From Arenicola marina (Eukaryota; Annelida; Polychaeta; Arenicolidae), in assembly GCA_964019135.1 (NCBI GenBank), contig OZ025249.1:16145088-16209087 (forward strand): a stretch of DNA of 64,000 nt. The letters are read 5' to 3'. Numbering within the stretch: position 1 is the first letter of the stretch; each line of letters begins with the position of its first letter. Under the pieces are notes generated by a model. That model ran no database searches. It was not told where the DNA came from and was given only the letters and a program-made list of their open reading frames with translations. A program made the translations under genes and the position numbers. Positions 1 through 11,652 of the stretch are shown one piece after another.

Positions 1-63
1 ACTTGGAAGGATTGATGGAATTATTCACAATTGAAATAAATGAAGAGAATTAGCAACCGGAAT

Positions 64-480
64 GATGCCTGGACAATGAACAAAGACTGGGTGATATCCA
101 AGGCAACAAGTAGGGGGGTCACGTGGCTGTTGTATCCAAGGCAACAAGTAGAAGGGTCACGTGGCTGTTGTCTAAAGTAACACTGTGGAAACATCGTTGG
201 TTATTTGATTACCATTTTCTGGCAAACAGAAATCGGAGGGTCGCCATTCTGTCAATGACAGTTTGTGCGCTTAGCAGGCGCATGGTGGCATGAGTATCGA
301 TGGTGGACACGGGGAGACCGTTGTTCAATGTATGGGCTGGCTAAACATGATCCTCATACTAAATGGATCGCTTGCCCTAACAACCTCCCATGGCGTCGGC
401 CATTACATACACCAAACCGTCACCAGACACTTCCTTGGCCATGTTATGTCTGGACACTGGACAGCGCTCACCCGATGGCC
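64..480 (+). repeat. flanking module, copy A, before the 35-bp array
   Basis: The stretch around 69-132 contains ACAATGAACAAAGACTGGGT followed by a CAACAAGTAGG...GGTCACGTGGCTGTTG block. The same order of blocks recurs at 14331-14460 and 16270-16640, each time just before a CT-rich minisatellite. This copy holds its own 38-bp direct duplication (95-132 and 133-170). A GCTCACCCGATG block near 467-480, also shared with the other two copies, leads directly into the array. It is probably part of a dispersed mobile or duplicated unit. No coding potential is recognised. Confidence 0.7.
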
Positions 481-484
481 TGTA

Positions 485-3400
485 GGTGTCTCAACCACTG
501 CTGTCTCTCCCTGCCTCTCGCTGTCTGAACCATTGCTACCTCTCGCTGTCTGAACCATTGCTGCCTCTCTCTACCTCTCGCTGTCTCAACCATTGCTGTC
601 TCTCCCTGCCTCTCGCTGTCTGAACCACTGCTGTGTCTCTCTACCTCTCGCTGTCTGAACCGTTGCTACCTCTCGCTGTCTGAACCATTGCTGCCTCTCT
701 CTACCTCTCGCTGTCTGAACCACTGCTGCCTCTCTCTACCTCTCGCTGTCTCAACCATTGCTGTCTCTCCCTGCCTCTCGCTGTCTGAACCACTGCTGCC
801 TGTCTCTACCTCTCGCTGTCTGAACCGTTGCTACCTCTCGCTGTCTGAACCATTGCTGCCTCTCTCTACCTCTCGCTGTCTGAACCATTGCTGCCTCTCT
901 CTACATCTCGCTGTCTGAACCATTGCTGCCTCTCTCTACCTCTCGCTGTCTGAACCAATGCTGCCTCTCTCTACCTCTCGCTTTCTGAACCATTGCTGCC
1001 TCTCCCTGCCTCTCGCTGTCTGAACCATTGCTGCCTCTCTCTACCTTTCGCTGTCTGAACCATTGCTGCCTCTCTCTACCTCTCGCTGTCTGAACCATTG
1101 CTGCCTCTCTCTACCTCTCGCTGTCTGAACCATTGCTACCTCTCGCTGTCTGAATCACTGCTGCCTCTCTGTACCTCTCGCTGTCTGAACCATTGCTGCC
1201 TCTCTCTACCTCGCGCTGTCTGAACCATTGCTGCCTCTCTCTACCTCTCGCTGTCTGAACCACTGCTGCCTCTCTCTACCTCTCGCTGTCTGAACCATTG
1301 CTGCCTCTCTCTACCTCTCGCTGTCTGAACCACTGCTGCCTCTCTCTACCTCTCGCTGTCTGAACCACTGCTGCCTCTCTCTACCTCTCGCTGTCTGAAC
1401 CACTGCTGCCTCTCTCTATCTCTCGCTGTCTGAACCATTGCTGCCTCTCTTTACCTCTCGCTGTCTGAACCACTGCTGCCTCTCTCTATCTCTCGCTGTC
1501 TGAACCATTGCTGCCTCTCTCCACCTCTCCTTGTCTGAACCATTGCTGCTGCTCCCTGCATCTCGCTGTCTGAACCACTGCTGCCTCTCTCTACCTCTCG
1601 CTGTCTGAACCATTGCTGCTGCTCCCTGCCTCTCGCTGTCTGAACCATTGCTGCCTCTCTCTACCTCTCGCTGTCTAAACCATTGCTGCCTCTTTCTACC
1701 TCTCGCTGTCTGAACCATTGCTGCCTCTCTCTACCTCTCGCTGTCTGAACCACTGCTGCCTCTCTCTATCTCTCGCTGTCTGAACCACTGCTGCCTCTCT
1801 ACCTCTCGCTGTCTCAACCATTGCTGCCTCTCTCTACCTCTCGCTGTCTGAACCACTGCTGCCTCTCTCTACCTCTCGCTGTCTGAATCACTGCTGCCTC
1901 TCTCTACCTCTCGTTGTCTGAACCATTGCTGCCTCTCTCTACCTCTCGCTGTCTGAACCATTGCTGCCTCTCTCTACCTCTCGCTGTCTGAACCATTGCT
2001 GCCTCTCTCTACCTCTCGCTGTCTGAACCACTGCTGCCTCTCTCTACTTCTCGCTGTCTGAACCATTGCTGCCTCTCTCTACCTCTCGCTTTCTGAACCA
2101 TTGCTGCCTCTCCCTGCCTCTCGCTGTCTGAACCATTGCTGCCTCTCTCTACCTTTCGCTGTCTGAACCATTGCTGCCTCTCTCTACCTCTCGCTGTCTG
2201 AACCATTGCTGCCTCTCTCTACCTCTCGCTGTCTGAACCATTGCTACCTCTCGCTGTCTGAATCACTGCTGCCTCTCTGTACCTCTCGCTGTCTGAACCA
2301 TTGCTGCCTCTCTCTACCTCGCGCTGTCTGAACCATTGCTGCCTCTCTCTACCTCTCGCTGTCTGAACCACTGCTGCCTCTCTCTACCTCTCGCTGTCTG
2401 AACCATTGCTGCCTCTCTCTACCTCTCGCTGTCTGAACCACTGCTGCCTCTCTCTACCTCTCGCTGTCTGAACCACTGCTGCCTCTCTCTACCTCTCGCT
2501 GTCTGAACCACTGCTGCCTCTCTCTATCTCTCGCTGTCTGAACCATTGCTGCCTCTCTTTACCTCTCGCTGTCTGAACCACTGCTGCCTCTCTCTATCTC
2601 TCGCTGTCTGAACCATTGCTGCCTCTCTCCACCTCTCCTTGTCTGAACCATTGCTGCTGCTCCCTGCATCTCGCTGTCTGAACCACTGCTGCCTCTCTCT
2701 ACCTCTCGCTGTCTGAACCATTGCTGCTGCTCCCTGCCTCTCGCTGTCTGAACCATTGCTGCCTCTCTCTACCTCTCGCTGTCTAAACCATTGCTGCCTC
2801 TTTCTACCTCTCGCTGTCTGAACCATTGCTGCCTCTCTCTACCTCTCGCTGTCTGAACCACTGCTGCCTCTCTCTATCTCTCGCTGTCTGAACCACTGCT
2901 GCCTCTCTACCTCTCGCTGTCTCAACCACTGCTGCCTCTCTCTACCTCTCGCTGTCTGAACCACTGCTGCCTCTCTCTACCTCTCGCTGTCTGAATCACT
3001 GCTGCCTCTCTCTACCTCTCGTTGTCTGAACCATTGCTGCCTCTCTCTACCTCTCGCTGTCTGAACCATTGCTGCCTCTCTCTACCTCTCGCTGTCTGAA
3101 CCATTGCTGCCTCTCTCTACCTCTCGCTGTCTGAACCACTGCTGCCTCTCTCTACTTCTCGCTGTCTGAACCATTGCTGCCTCTCTCTACTTCTCGCTGT
3201 CTGAACCATTGCTGCCTCTCTTTACCTTTCGCTGTCTCAACCACTGCTGCCTCTCTCTACCTCTCGCTGTCTGAACCACTGCTGCCTCTCTCTACCTCTC
3301 GCTGTCTGAACCATTGCTGCCTCTCTCTACCTCTCGCTGTTCCAACCATTGCTGCCTCTCTCTACCTCTCGCTGTCTGAACCACTGCTGCCTCTCTCTAC

Positions 3401-5490
3401 CTCTCGCTGTCTGAACCATTGCTGCCTCTCTCTACCTCTCGCTGTCTGAACCACTGCTGCCTCTCTCTACCTCTCGCTGTCTGAACCATTGCTGCTTCTC
3501 TCTACCTCTCGCTGTTCCAACCATTGCTGCCTCTCTCTACCTCTCGCTGTCTGAACCATTGCTGCCTCTCTCTACCTCTCGCTGTCTGAACCATTGCTGC
3601 CTCTCTCTACCTCTCGCTGTCTGAACCATTGCTGCCTCTCTCTACCTCTCGCTGTCTGAACCATTGCTTCCTCTCTCTACCTCTCGCTGTCTGAACCACT
3701 GCTGCCTCTCTCTACCTCTCGCTGTCTGAACCACTGCTGCCTCTCTCTACCTCTCGCTGTATCAACCATTGCTGCCTCTCTCTACCTCTCGCTGTCTGAA
3801 CCATTGCTGCCTCTCTCTACCTCTCGCTGTCTGAACCACTGCTGCCTCTCTCTACCTCTCGCTGTCTGAACCACTGCTGCCTCTCTCTACCTCTCGCTGT
3901 CTGAACCACTGCTGCCTCTCTCTACCTCTCGCTGTCTCAACCATTGCTGCCTCTCTCTACCTCTCGCTGTCTGAACCATTGCTGCTGCTCCCTGCATCTC
4001 GCTGTCTGAACCATTGCTGCCTCTCTCTACCTCTCGCTGTCTGAACCATTGCTGCCTCTCTCTACCTCTCGCTGTCTGAACCATTGCTGCCTCTCTCTAC
4101 CCCTCGCTGTCTGAACCATTGCTGCCTCTCCCTGCCTGTCGCTGTCTGAACCATTGCTGCCTCTCTCTACCTCTCGCTGTCTGAACCATTGCTGCCTCTC
4201 TCTACTTCTCGCTGTCTGAACCATTGCTGCCTCTCTTTACCTTTCGCTGTCTCAACCACTGCTGCCTCTCTCTACCTCTCGCTGTCTGAACCACTGCTGC
4301 CTCTCTCTACCTCTCGCTGTCTGAACCATTGCTGCCTCTCTCTACCTCTCGCTGTTCCAACCATTGCTGCCTCTCTCTACCTCTCGCTGTCTGAACCACT
4401 GCTGCCTCTCTCTACCTCTCGCTGTCTGAACCATTGCTGCCTCTCTCTACCTCTCGCTGTCTGAATCACTGCTGCCTCTCTCTACCTCTCGCTGTCTGAA
4501 CCATTGCTGCTTCTCTCTACCTCTCGCTGTTCCAACCATTGCTGCCTCTCTCTACCTCTCGCTGTCTGAACCATTGCTGCCTCTCTCTACCTCTCGCTGT
4601 CTGAACCATTGCTGCCTCTCTCTACCTCTCGCTGTCTGAACCATTGCTGCCTCTCTCTACCTCTCGCTGTCTGAACCATTGCTTCCTCTCTCTACCTCTC
4701 GCTGTCTGAACCACTGCTGCCTCTCTCTACCTCTCGCTGTCTGAACCACTGCTGCCTCTCTCTACCTCTCGCTGTATCAACCATTGCTGCCTCTCTCTAC
4801 CTCTCGCTGTCTGAACCATTGCTGCCTCTCTCTACCTCTCGCTGTCTGAACCACTGCTGCCTCTCTCTACCTCTCGCTGTCTGAACCACTGCTGCCTCTC
4901 TCTACCTCTCGCTGTCTGAACCACTGCTGCCTCTCTCTACCTCTCGCTGTCTCAACCATTGCTGCCTCTCTCTACCTCTCGCTGTCTGAACCATTGCTGC
5001 TGCTCCCTGCATCTCGCTGTCTGAACCATTGCTGCCTCTCTCTACCTCTCGCTGTCTGAACCATTGCTGCCTCTCTCTACCTCTCGCTGTCTGAACCATT
5101 GCTGCCTCTCTCTACCCCTCGCTGTCTGAACCATTGCTGCCTCTCCCTGCCTGTCGCTGTCTGAACCATTGCTGCCTCTCTCTACCTCTCGCTGTCTGAA
5201 CCATTGCTGCCTCTCTCTACCTCTCGCTGTCTGAACCACTGCTGCCTCTCTCTACTTCTCGCTGTCTGAACCATTGCTGCCTCTCTCTACTTCTCGCTGT
5301 CTGAACCATTGCTGCCTCTCTTTACCTCTCGCTGTCTGAACCACTGCTGTCTCTCTCTACCTCTCGCTGTCTGAACCACTGTTCCCTCTCTCTACCTCTC
5401 GCTGTCTGAACCACTGCTGCCTCTCTCTACCTCTCGCTGTCTGAACCACTGCTGCCTCTCCCTACATCTCGTTGTCTGAGCCATTGCTAC
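485..5490 (+). repeat. 35-bp CT-rich minisatellite, about 140 units
   Basis: The unit contains CTACCTCTCGCTGTCTGAAC followed by CATTGCTGCCTCTCT (35 bp in all), with variants such as CACTG for CATTG, and some shortened units. Higher-order structure is visible. Distinctive variant units recur 1108 bp apart (about 980-1720 against 2088-2828) and another block recurs 1015 bp apart (about 3174-4100 against 4189-5115, 29 units). Open frames of 65-100 codons on both strands are repeat artefacts, since 35 is not a multiple of three and the unit lacks stops in several frames. Confidence 0.97.
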
Positions 5491-5735
5491 CATTTCTGCC
5501 TCTCCCTACCCCTCACTGCTTCTCGCTGACTGCCTTTCCGTGGCTCTCACAGGCACTTGCTGACTCTCACTGGCTCTCGCCGGCTCTTGCCAGCACTTGC
5601 TGGTTCACTGGCTTGCACTGGTTTTCGCTGGATCTCGCTGGCACTTGCTGACTCTCACTGGCTCTCACTGGTTCTGGCTGGTTCCCACTGGCTTTTGTTG
5701 GTTCTCGCTGGCTCTCGTGGACTCTCGCTTTAATC
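5491..5735 (+). repeat. degenerate CTCTCGCTGG repeat, tail of the first array
   Basis: After the 35-bp units stop, irregular copies of a roughly 10- or 20-bp motif (GACTCTCACTGGCTCTCGC and variants) continue to about 5735. This motif is close to the units of the arrays at 14.5 kb and 16.7 kb, which suggests that the three arrays share an ancestor or that this is an older edge of the array. Confidence 0.8.
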
Positions 5736-5859
5736 GAGAACATGATTTTAGTTCTTTATTACATGATCTGATATACAATTTACGCCAAACCGGTACATCT
5801 CGTGTGGCTCTCTTTTGTATTGGTGCCACCACATTTGGACATTGTGGCCGTCTATTAAC

Positions 5860-6627
5860 ATGAACATGGATATGATAACGCATATATTTCCTAATAGTTC
5901 ACACTATTGTGGAAGTCGGATAATCAAGTCCTTCACGGCAACTGATTGTATGATCAATGTTAAATCCTTACAAACTGATGGCCTGACACACATCCTGGCC
6001 ACTGGAATTGGTTGACGCGCGAACAAATCCACATCATTTTTTATTTTACCCGCACGTAAACTGTCAAGTGGTAGAAGCAGTTCCATGGTGAACCAAAGTG
6101 TCGTACCTCCATAATTATAACACCGGACAAAAGGATGATCTGTTAGTTGCACGTGTAAAACATAAGTTTGCCGAACAATGTTTGAGACATTGAGTTGCTA
6201 GAAATTATAAACAAAACGCCTGATATTATATTAGATAAGGACTGGACGGATTTTCGAAATATGTCAAAAATTCTTGCACAATTGGTATTCACTGTTATGT
6301 GATATGGTTAATTGTTATATGTCCCACATAAATAGTTAGAATATTAGAGGTCTTCCCCCTTTGTGTATTTCTCGGTAAGAGCTATGGGGTAATCTTTTAT
6401 ATTATTTGCGCAAAACTCTCGCATTTACATGGAAGTTGTCCCCTAACTTGTCCCTTTGTATCTTTGTGACGACGCGATGATTTTGGTTTTTCTTGCGGCC
6501 TTCTTGGTCTTATTGGGAGTCCCCATAGCGAGCGAGAATTGTCTACGTTGTCATTTTTAGCCTTCAATGTTTGCATTGGTTCTTCTTGCTTAAATAAATG
6601 ATATTTAATCGGAATCTGAATCTGGTA
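5860..6627 (+). mobile_element. decayed 3' end of a LINE related to the 7.2-10.4 kb element
   Basis: Conceptual translation around 6108-6190 gives HNYNTGQK and KHKFAEQCLR. The intact LINE protein on the other strand has HNYNTRQK and KHKFAESCIR at the matching C-terminal position. Weaker similarity continues to about 6260 in another frame (NKTPDIILDK), so frameshifts and stops are present. The 3' part ends in AAATAAATGATATTTAATC and two GAATCT copies near 6612-6626, like the short tandem tail of CR1/L2-type elements. The 5' limit is uncertain. It is not the same subfamily as the intact copy, because the 3' untranslated parts do not match. Confidence 0.65.
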
Positions 6628-6677
6628 CATGCTGATCGCTAGTGTATGGCGTTTTCAGTGCTTTCCGTCGTATAACA

Positions 6678-6830
6678 GGGGTCTGGAAGGGTAAATGGCG
6701 ACACGCGACACAGGGATATTTGAAACATTGACATTTGACCCCCAAAATTCCGATACTGAGGATTTGAAAAAGCGACACAGATGGTGGCATTTTAGAAAAA
6801 AAAAAAAAAATCGACACGCAACTTAGCCAA
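6678..6830 (-). repeat. dispersed GTGTCG/TTTTT repeat, copy 1
   Basis: Read on the minus strand this matches 15560-15701 on the plus strand: a T-rich block, CCTCAGTATCGGAATTT, a GGGGTCAAATGTCAA block and GTGTCGCCATTTACC followed by CAGACCCC. It lies immediately beside the 3' end of the LINE that follows, which may have inserted into or next to it. Confidence 0.8.
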
Positions 6831-6840
6831 AAAGCGAAGA

Positions 6841-7207
6841 AGAATAATCGTTTATTCAGACCAGAACACAGTAAGATTACAAACAATGTGCTAGATATGC
6901 ATGGTGAAGTGGTGACTGGTCCAGGAGACCTCCATTATGACCTGTGGTCGCTAGCATGGAGTCCACCTTGGCAAAAAAAAAACAAAGCGAGACAATCAAC
7001 AAGAATAAATGTATCTAACTTGATGTCGTTAAAAACAATTAAAGAAACAGGCAAAATAAAAAAAATAAAAATAAATAAAAAAGCGAGAAACATCATCGTT
7101 ATCAATACATTAAAATTATTAAGTATATGCACGATCATCAACGTTTTGGGGCCTAAGGAACATGAGATACCGAAAGAACCAATATACAGGTATGTATGGC
7201 AAAATAA
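6841..7207 (-). mobile_element. 3' untranslated region of the LINE
   Basis: This AT-rich stretch follows the stop codon of the reverse transcriptase ORF on the minus strand. On that strand CTGAATAAACGATTATTC near 6845-6865 supplies an AATAAA-like signal close to the border with the dispersed repeat. No target-site duplication could be identified by eye, so the outer limit is inferred. Confidence 0.5.
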
Positions 7208-10200
7208 TTAGTAATTGAGTTGACACACATAACAATTTACTATGAAGCAGTCAATTCTATACGAGTCTATAAATCTCTGTTTGATATGTCGGGTATATCC
7301 GGCTTGGCTATGAGTAAAAATCTTCGTGATTATGTCTTGAGGTAATTCGTTTATTAAATGCGTAAGATAATATCTAATGCAACTTTCTGCAAACTTGTGT
7401 TTTGTTCTAGGGATAATAGTATTGTATTTTTGTCTAGTGTTGTAGTTATGTCTGTCAAGTATTCGAGGTAAGTCGAATGTATTCAGAAAGTATGCGGGGA
7501 GATCATTATGCTTTAACCTGTAATAAAACTTTAGCGCCTGAAGTTTATGAATGTCGTCGATTTTAAGGACATTCAGATGTTTAAATAAGCGATCGGTGTG
7601 GGCCATGTAATTACTCCTTGTAATGATACGTACAGCTTTCTTCTGGATGTTTTTCAGTCGATTACTTTGGTACCCCCAGGCTAGTATACAATAATGAAAA
7701 TGCGATAGTATGAGTGAGTTGTATATAGTCAGGAGAATGTTCTGAGGAAGGACGTATTTTAGTTGCTGCATGATTCCAACCACTTTAGATATCTTGAAAG
7801 CAATTTTATCGCTATGACTGGACCATTTCAGATTTTTCTGTATGGTCAGTCCAAGGAAATCAAATTGATCAACACATTCTAGCTTGGTATGGTCAATATA
7901 GAGTTCTGGCATTATTACTCGTTTTTGCGGCATATAGAAAATCATAAACTTGGTTTTTGTGATGTTAAGAGATAGTTGGTTTAGTTTAAGCCAATTATTT
8001 ACTAAAGACAGTTCATTGTTCAGTATATCAGCACTACGTTGTATGTTAGTCTTGGAGGCGCAAGCGCTAAGTGTGCTGGAAAGGGTTGTATCATCAGCAT
8101 ATATAATTGCACTAAATATCGCACTCGCCCTAGATATGTCGTTTATATAGATTATAAAAAGTAATGGGCCAAGTATGGATCCCTGTGGAACCCCTCGGGA
8201 GACGGGGGTTTCTTCTGATATATCATTATCTAGGCTTACGTACTGTTTTCGGTTATGAAGATAATTGGTTATTAAACTAAGCGCAGCCCCACACACCCCA
8301 TAGTGTTTTAGTTTAAATAACAGTATATCATGGTTAATAGTGTCAAAGGCCTTTGACAAATCTAGGAATATACTTATTGGGATCTGGCCTTCGTCCAGTT
8401 TTTGTATTGTTCTATCTATTAATTCCAATGTTGCAAGTTGAGTGGAATGTTTTTTCCGAAAACCATACTGACCGCTGTTAAACAGTTTCTCGTGATCAAA
8501 ATGTTCATACATCTGATCATAAATTACTCTTTCAAAAACTTTAGATATAGCTGGTAAAATTGATATTGGCCTATAGTTATCGACGTTAGACTTTTCACCC
8601 TTTTTGAACACTGGTACTACTTTAGCAAGCTTCAATTTATCTGGAAAAGTGCCCGTTGTAATAGATTGGTTAATTATGTGAGTAATTGCTTTGCTCAATT
8701 CTACTTTCAATAGCTTCAGTGTTTTCATGGACATCTTATCATGCCCAGAACTAATTTTTGGTTTAAGCTGATCGATTATTTTTTCCGTGACAGTGTGGTT
8801 AATTAAGTGAAACTCCATCTTTGTATCACAAGGGTCCCCAAGAAAGCTGGCGTAAGTTTGGCTGGGATCTGGGAGGATTTTGCTAGCAAGTTTTGCTCCG
8901 ATAGTGCTGAAAAAATCATTGAAGCCATTAGCTATAGCCGGTCGATCGGAAGTCATTTTGCCATTAATGTTAAATACTTCAGGAAATTTGTCCTTTCTCT
9001 TTGATTTATGAATAACGGATTTTATTGCTTTCCAGGTTTCCTTTAGGTCACCTTTACATTTCTCAAAAGCATTGGAATAATACAATCTTTTTGCTACCCG
9101 AATACTGTTCTTTAAAATATTTTCATAGGTTCTCAGGTTGGTCCTTAGGATGTCGTATTGACGAGAATTTGGTTCCGTCATTTTAAGCTTTTTATAAAGT
9201 TTGTCTTTAAATGCTATTGACTTAATAATACCATTGGTGATCCAATTTGCCTTTTTGTGCTTTCTCTTGTTAAATTTTACTGTTTTGCTTGGTAAAAATA
9301 CATCCCTGGCATGTGTAATTATATCCTCGAGTATCTTATAGTTACTGTTAGGATCAGCACATGGGTCTATATCGAGTTTACCTAGTACGTCTGCGTTGGC
9401 AATATGCTTTTTGAAGTTTTCTACTGATTGTGGATCATTGGTATTTATGGTAATATATGCGGGCGCTTTGTTTGTACGTCGCATATCAATGTCTAGAGAT
9501 AAGTAATACGGGAGATGGTCTGAGATAGCCTTCAATATAATTCCAGCTGTTGTATTCAGTGAACTGGATGTTAACTTACACAGAAAATTATCAATTAGCG
9601 TACCCCTATGACGCGACAGTCTAGTCGGCAAAGTAATTTTCGGAAGAAAACTGCAAGCTACAATGGTGTCGAAGTAGTCGCTAATGGCTGGTTTTTCGCA
9701 AATCTTTAAAAGGTCTATATTAAAATCACCTGCTAGGATACATTCCCTATGTGGTTTACTCCCTTCAAATGAAAGTATAACCTCAGATAATTCTTGAGAA
9801 AACGTCGCATAATTTTCGTTTATGTCACATGGAGGTCGATATATATTACCTAGCAACATTTTTCTGTCAGTGGGCCGTCCAAACACTTCAATAAATTGCG
9901 CTTCCCAAATGTCAGATTTGACCGGGTTTTCTATGCAAGTAAACCCATATGATTTATGGAGATATATCAACAGGCCTCCACGCGCGCTACAATATTTACC
10001 CTGGGATATTAATACATAATCCTCGAGTTCATACAGACCGACATCATCATTATCGGATAACCAGGTTTCCTGTAAACATATTGCACTTAACACCACATTA
10101 CCAGCATATAAAACACTTAGAAACACTTTCAGTTGGTCAATCTTGGAACGAATTGAGGCAATATTTAAGCTGAGTATAGTAAACTTGTGTCGGTGACGTT

Positions 10201-10375
10201 CAATAACATTAATAAACTTATCCACTTCACAATAAGGTGAGTGCTCAATAGTAATTTCATCCGTACAAGCATTGGCAACATTGTCATAATATTTCTGTTG
10301 TAACGTCTCATTTAATGAATTAAAGTTTAGGCCCCCAATATGTTTTAAGATGTCATCATCTATATTGTTACCCAT
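7208..10375 (-). CDS. non-LTR retrotransposon ORF2: AP-type endonuclease plus reverse transcriptase
   Basis: The 1055-residue protein is uninterrupted. The N-terminal half is an apurinic-type endonuclease: LNIASI at 70-75, QET at 102-104, GDFNID at 216-221 and SDH at 285-287, the residues expected for metal binding and catalysis. The reverse transcriptase follows: NYRPISILP at 600-608, FRKKHST at 639-645, DLSKAFDTINHD at 672-683, GVPQGSILGPLLF at 728-740 and the catalytic YADD at 759-762, then a thumb/C-terminal region to 1055. Such enzymes nick genomic DNA and copy their own RNA into it (target-primed reverse transcription). No RNase H or CCHC knuckle is evident. The family looks CR1/L2/Jockey-like, but clade assignment needs a tree. 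The open frame and intact catalytic residues suggest a young copy. No ORF1 is seen directly upstream; the ORF1-like fragment at 11653-12402 lies 1.3 kb away on the same strand and may belong to another element. Confidence 0.93.
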   Translation of the reverse strand: MGNNIDDDILKHIGGLNFNSLNETLQQKYYDNVANACTDEITIEHSPYCEVDKFINVIERHRHKFTILSLNIASIRSKIDQLKVFLSVLYAGNVVLSAICLQETWLSDNDDVGLYELEDYVLISQGKYCSARGGLLIYLHKSYGFTCIENPVKSDIWEAQFIEVFGRPTDRKMLLGNIYRPPCDINENYATFSQELSEVILSFEGSKPHRECILAGDFNIDLLKICEKPAISDYFDTIVACSFLPKITLPTRLSRHRGTLIDNFLCKLTSSSLNTTAGIILKAISDHLPYYLSLDIDMRRTNKAPAYITINTNDPQSVENFKKHIANADVLGKLDIDPCADPNSNYKILEDIITHARDVFLPSKTVKFNKRKHKKANWITNGIIKSIAFKDKLYKKLKMTEPNSRQYDILRTNLRTYENILKNSIRVAKRLYYSNAFEKCKGDLKETWKAIKSVIHKSKRKDKFPEVFNINGKMTSDRPAIANGFNDFFSTIGAKLASKILPDPSQTYASFLGDPCDTKMEFHLINHTVTEKIIDQLKPKISSGHDKMSMKTLKLLKVELSKAITHIINQSITTGTFPDKLKLAKVVPVFKKGEKSNVDNYRPISILPAISKVFERVIYDQMYEHFDHEKLFNSGQYGFRKKHSTQLATLELIDRTIQKLDEGQIPISIFLDLSKAFDTINHDILLFKLKHYGVCGAALSLITNYLHNRKQYVSLDNDISEETPVSRGVPQGSILGPLLFIIYINDISRASAIFSAIIYADDTTLSSTLSACASKTNIQRSADILNNELSLVNNWLKLNQLSLNITKTKFMIFYMPQKRVIMPELYIDHTKLECVDQFDFLGLTIQKNLKWSSHSDKIAFKISKVVGIMQQLKYVLPQNILLTIYNSLILSHFHYCILAWGYQSNRLKNIQKKAVRIITRSNYMAHTDRLFKHLNVLKIDDIHKLQALKFYYRLKHNDLPAYFLNTFDLPRILDRHNYNTRQKYNTIIPRTKHKFAESCIRYYLTHLINELPQDIITKIFTHSQAGYTRHIKQRFIDSYRIDCFIVNCYVCQLNY

Positions 10376-11652
10376 GTTCTATGCATAAACCAGATGCTAT
10401 ATCAACATGAATCTCCGCAAACTTGAACATCGAACGAACAAAAACATTGAACCAAACTTTTATACAAACAGTTCTGTCATGGTTCATTACGTGAGCTAAC
10501 ACTGGTGGCACATCAGGGTAGCACAATGACGAATATCGAGAGTGACGACATATTTATATATTACAAATTACAATGGGAAGAAACCGATTGCTATGCATTG
10601 ACTAATCGCCGGCAATAGCTTAAGGAATAAAAAGACAACAGACTGTAGTAAATTGTTATGTTCATCTCCCTCCACGCTTCGACGCCGCTAATATTAGCCG
10701 ACGCCTGGCCAACCACCCACTTCGTCACACGGCCTCAGTGACCCGGATAAAAACCCTAGGGACCCTGGAGGCAGTGCCACGTGGGCAGTTGACTAGGACT
10801 CCTCTCTCTAGCGGGTGGAGAGGACTCCTTCGGGAGGGAGGAATTCAGGTGTAGGGCGAAGTTATGAGACAGTATAGGGGTAGGAAGGTACTACGATGGA
10901 GTAAAGAGTAAAGAATGGAACAAGCCTTGCTATTCACAATGCTTGGAGTTAAACAGTAGCGCTAATATAGCGACCAACACAGTGTGATCGACTCAATAGT
11001 TCCCGGTGCCGATAGGGTACAAACTTGTTAAAGAAAGGACAAACTATTGTCCCGCCAATATCGCTCCCAGCAACGGCCTATAGTAAGCACTGACATGTTA
11101 AGCGAAGGCAAGCTGCTTGAGCGGATATAACGTGAGCAGATAGGGTCTTAACATATGCTGAGAAATCGAGTCCATGTCGCAGATGTGGTCCTGAGAACCA
11201 GATTAACTCCTCTTGTAATTGCAATTACGTTTCTCAGATCGACTCCTCCAAAAATAAACTACAGGCAATGCATGAAAGCAGGCATGGATGGATGCAAAGT
11301 ATTTATGTTCTCCATATCAATAATAACAGAACGTTCTCTGAGCAACAATTAATATGCACTCTTTACCTAGAACCACTCTTATTGTTTCACCAGCTTCATT
11401 ACCACTGAACCGTGCACAACAGAAATTGGATGGGGAGGGGGGTGGGGAGAGGGTCGTGCAATTGTCAATACACTTGCCGTACATCAACATTAACATGCCC
11501 CTTGGCCTATTTATATGTTTGTTTTACAAGCCATAATAGGATGCCATTATTCCGTGGACCCATACCGCCGGTAAGATGCTACACACCTGGCTAATTGAAC
11601 CCGGTCCTGGCTGTTAATCAGGCCATTGTTGTTCTTGTACGATGAAGAGAGC
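10376..11652. other. non-coding stretch between LINE ORF2 and the ORF1-like fragment
   Basis: This includes the likely 5' untranslated part of the LINE (AT-rich to about 10650), then a GC-richer piece (10690-10870) with GGAGAGGACTCC-type repeats, then mixed sequence. The short open frames here (60-65 codons) show no recognisable domains. The 5' end of the LINE could not be placed. Confidence 0.5.

Noticed and set aside
901..5239. Minus-strand glutamine/arginine-rich frames (MVQTARGRERQQWFRQRE type)
   Set aside because: Repeat artefacts of the 35-bp unit, ended by occasional variant units.
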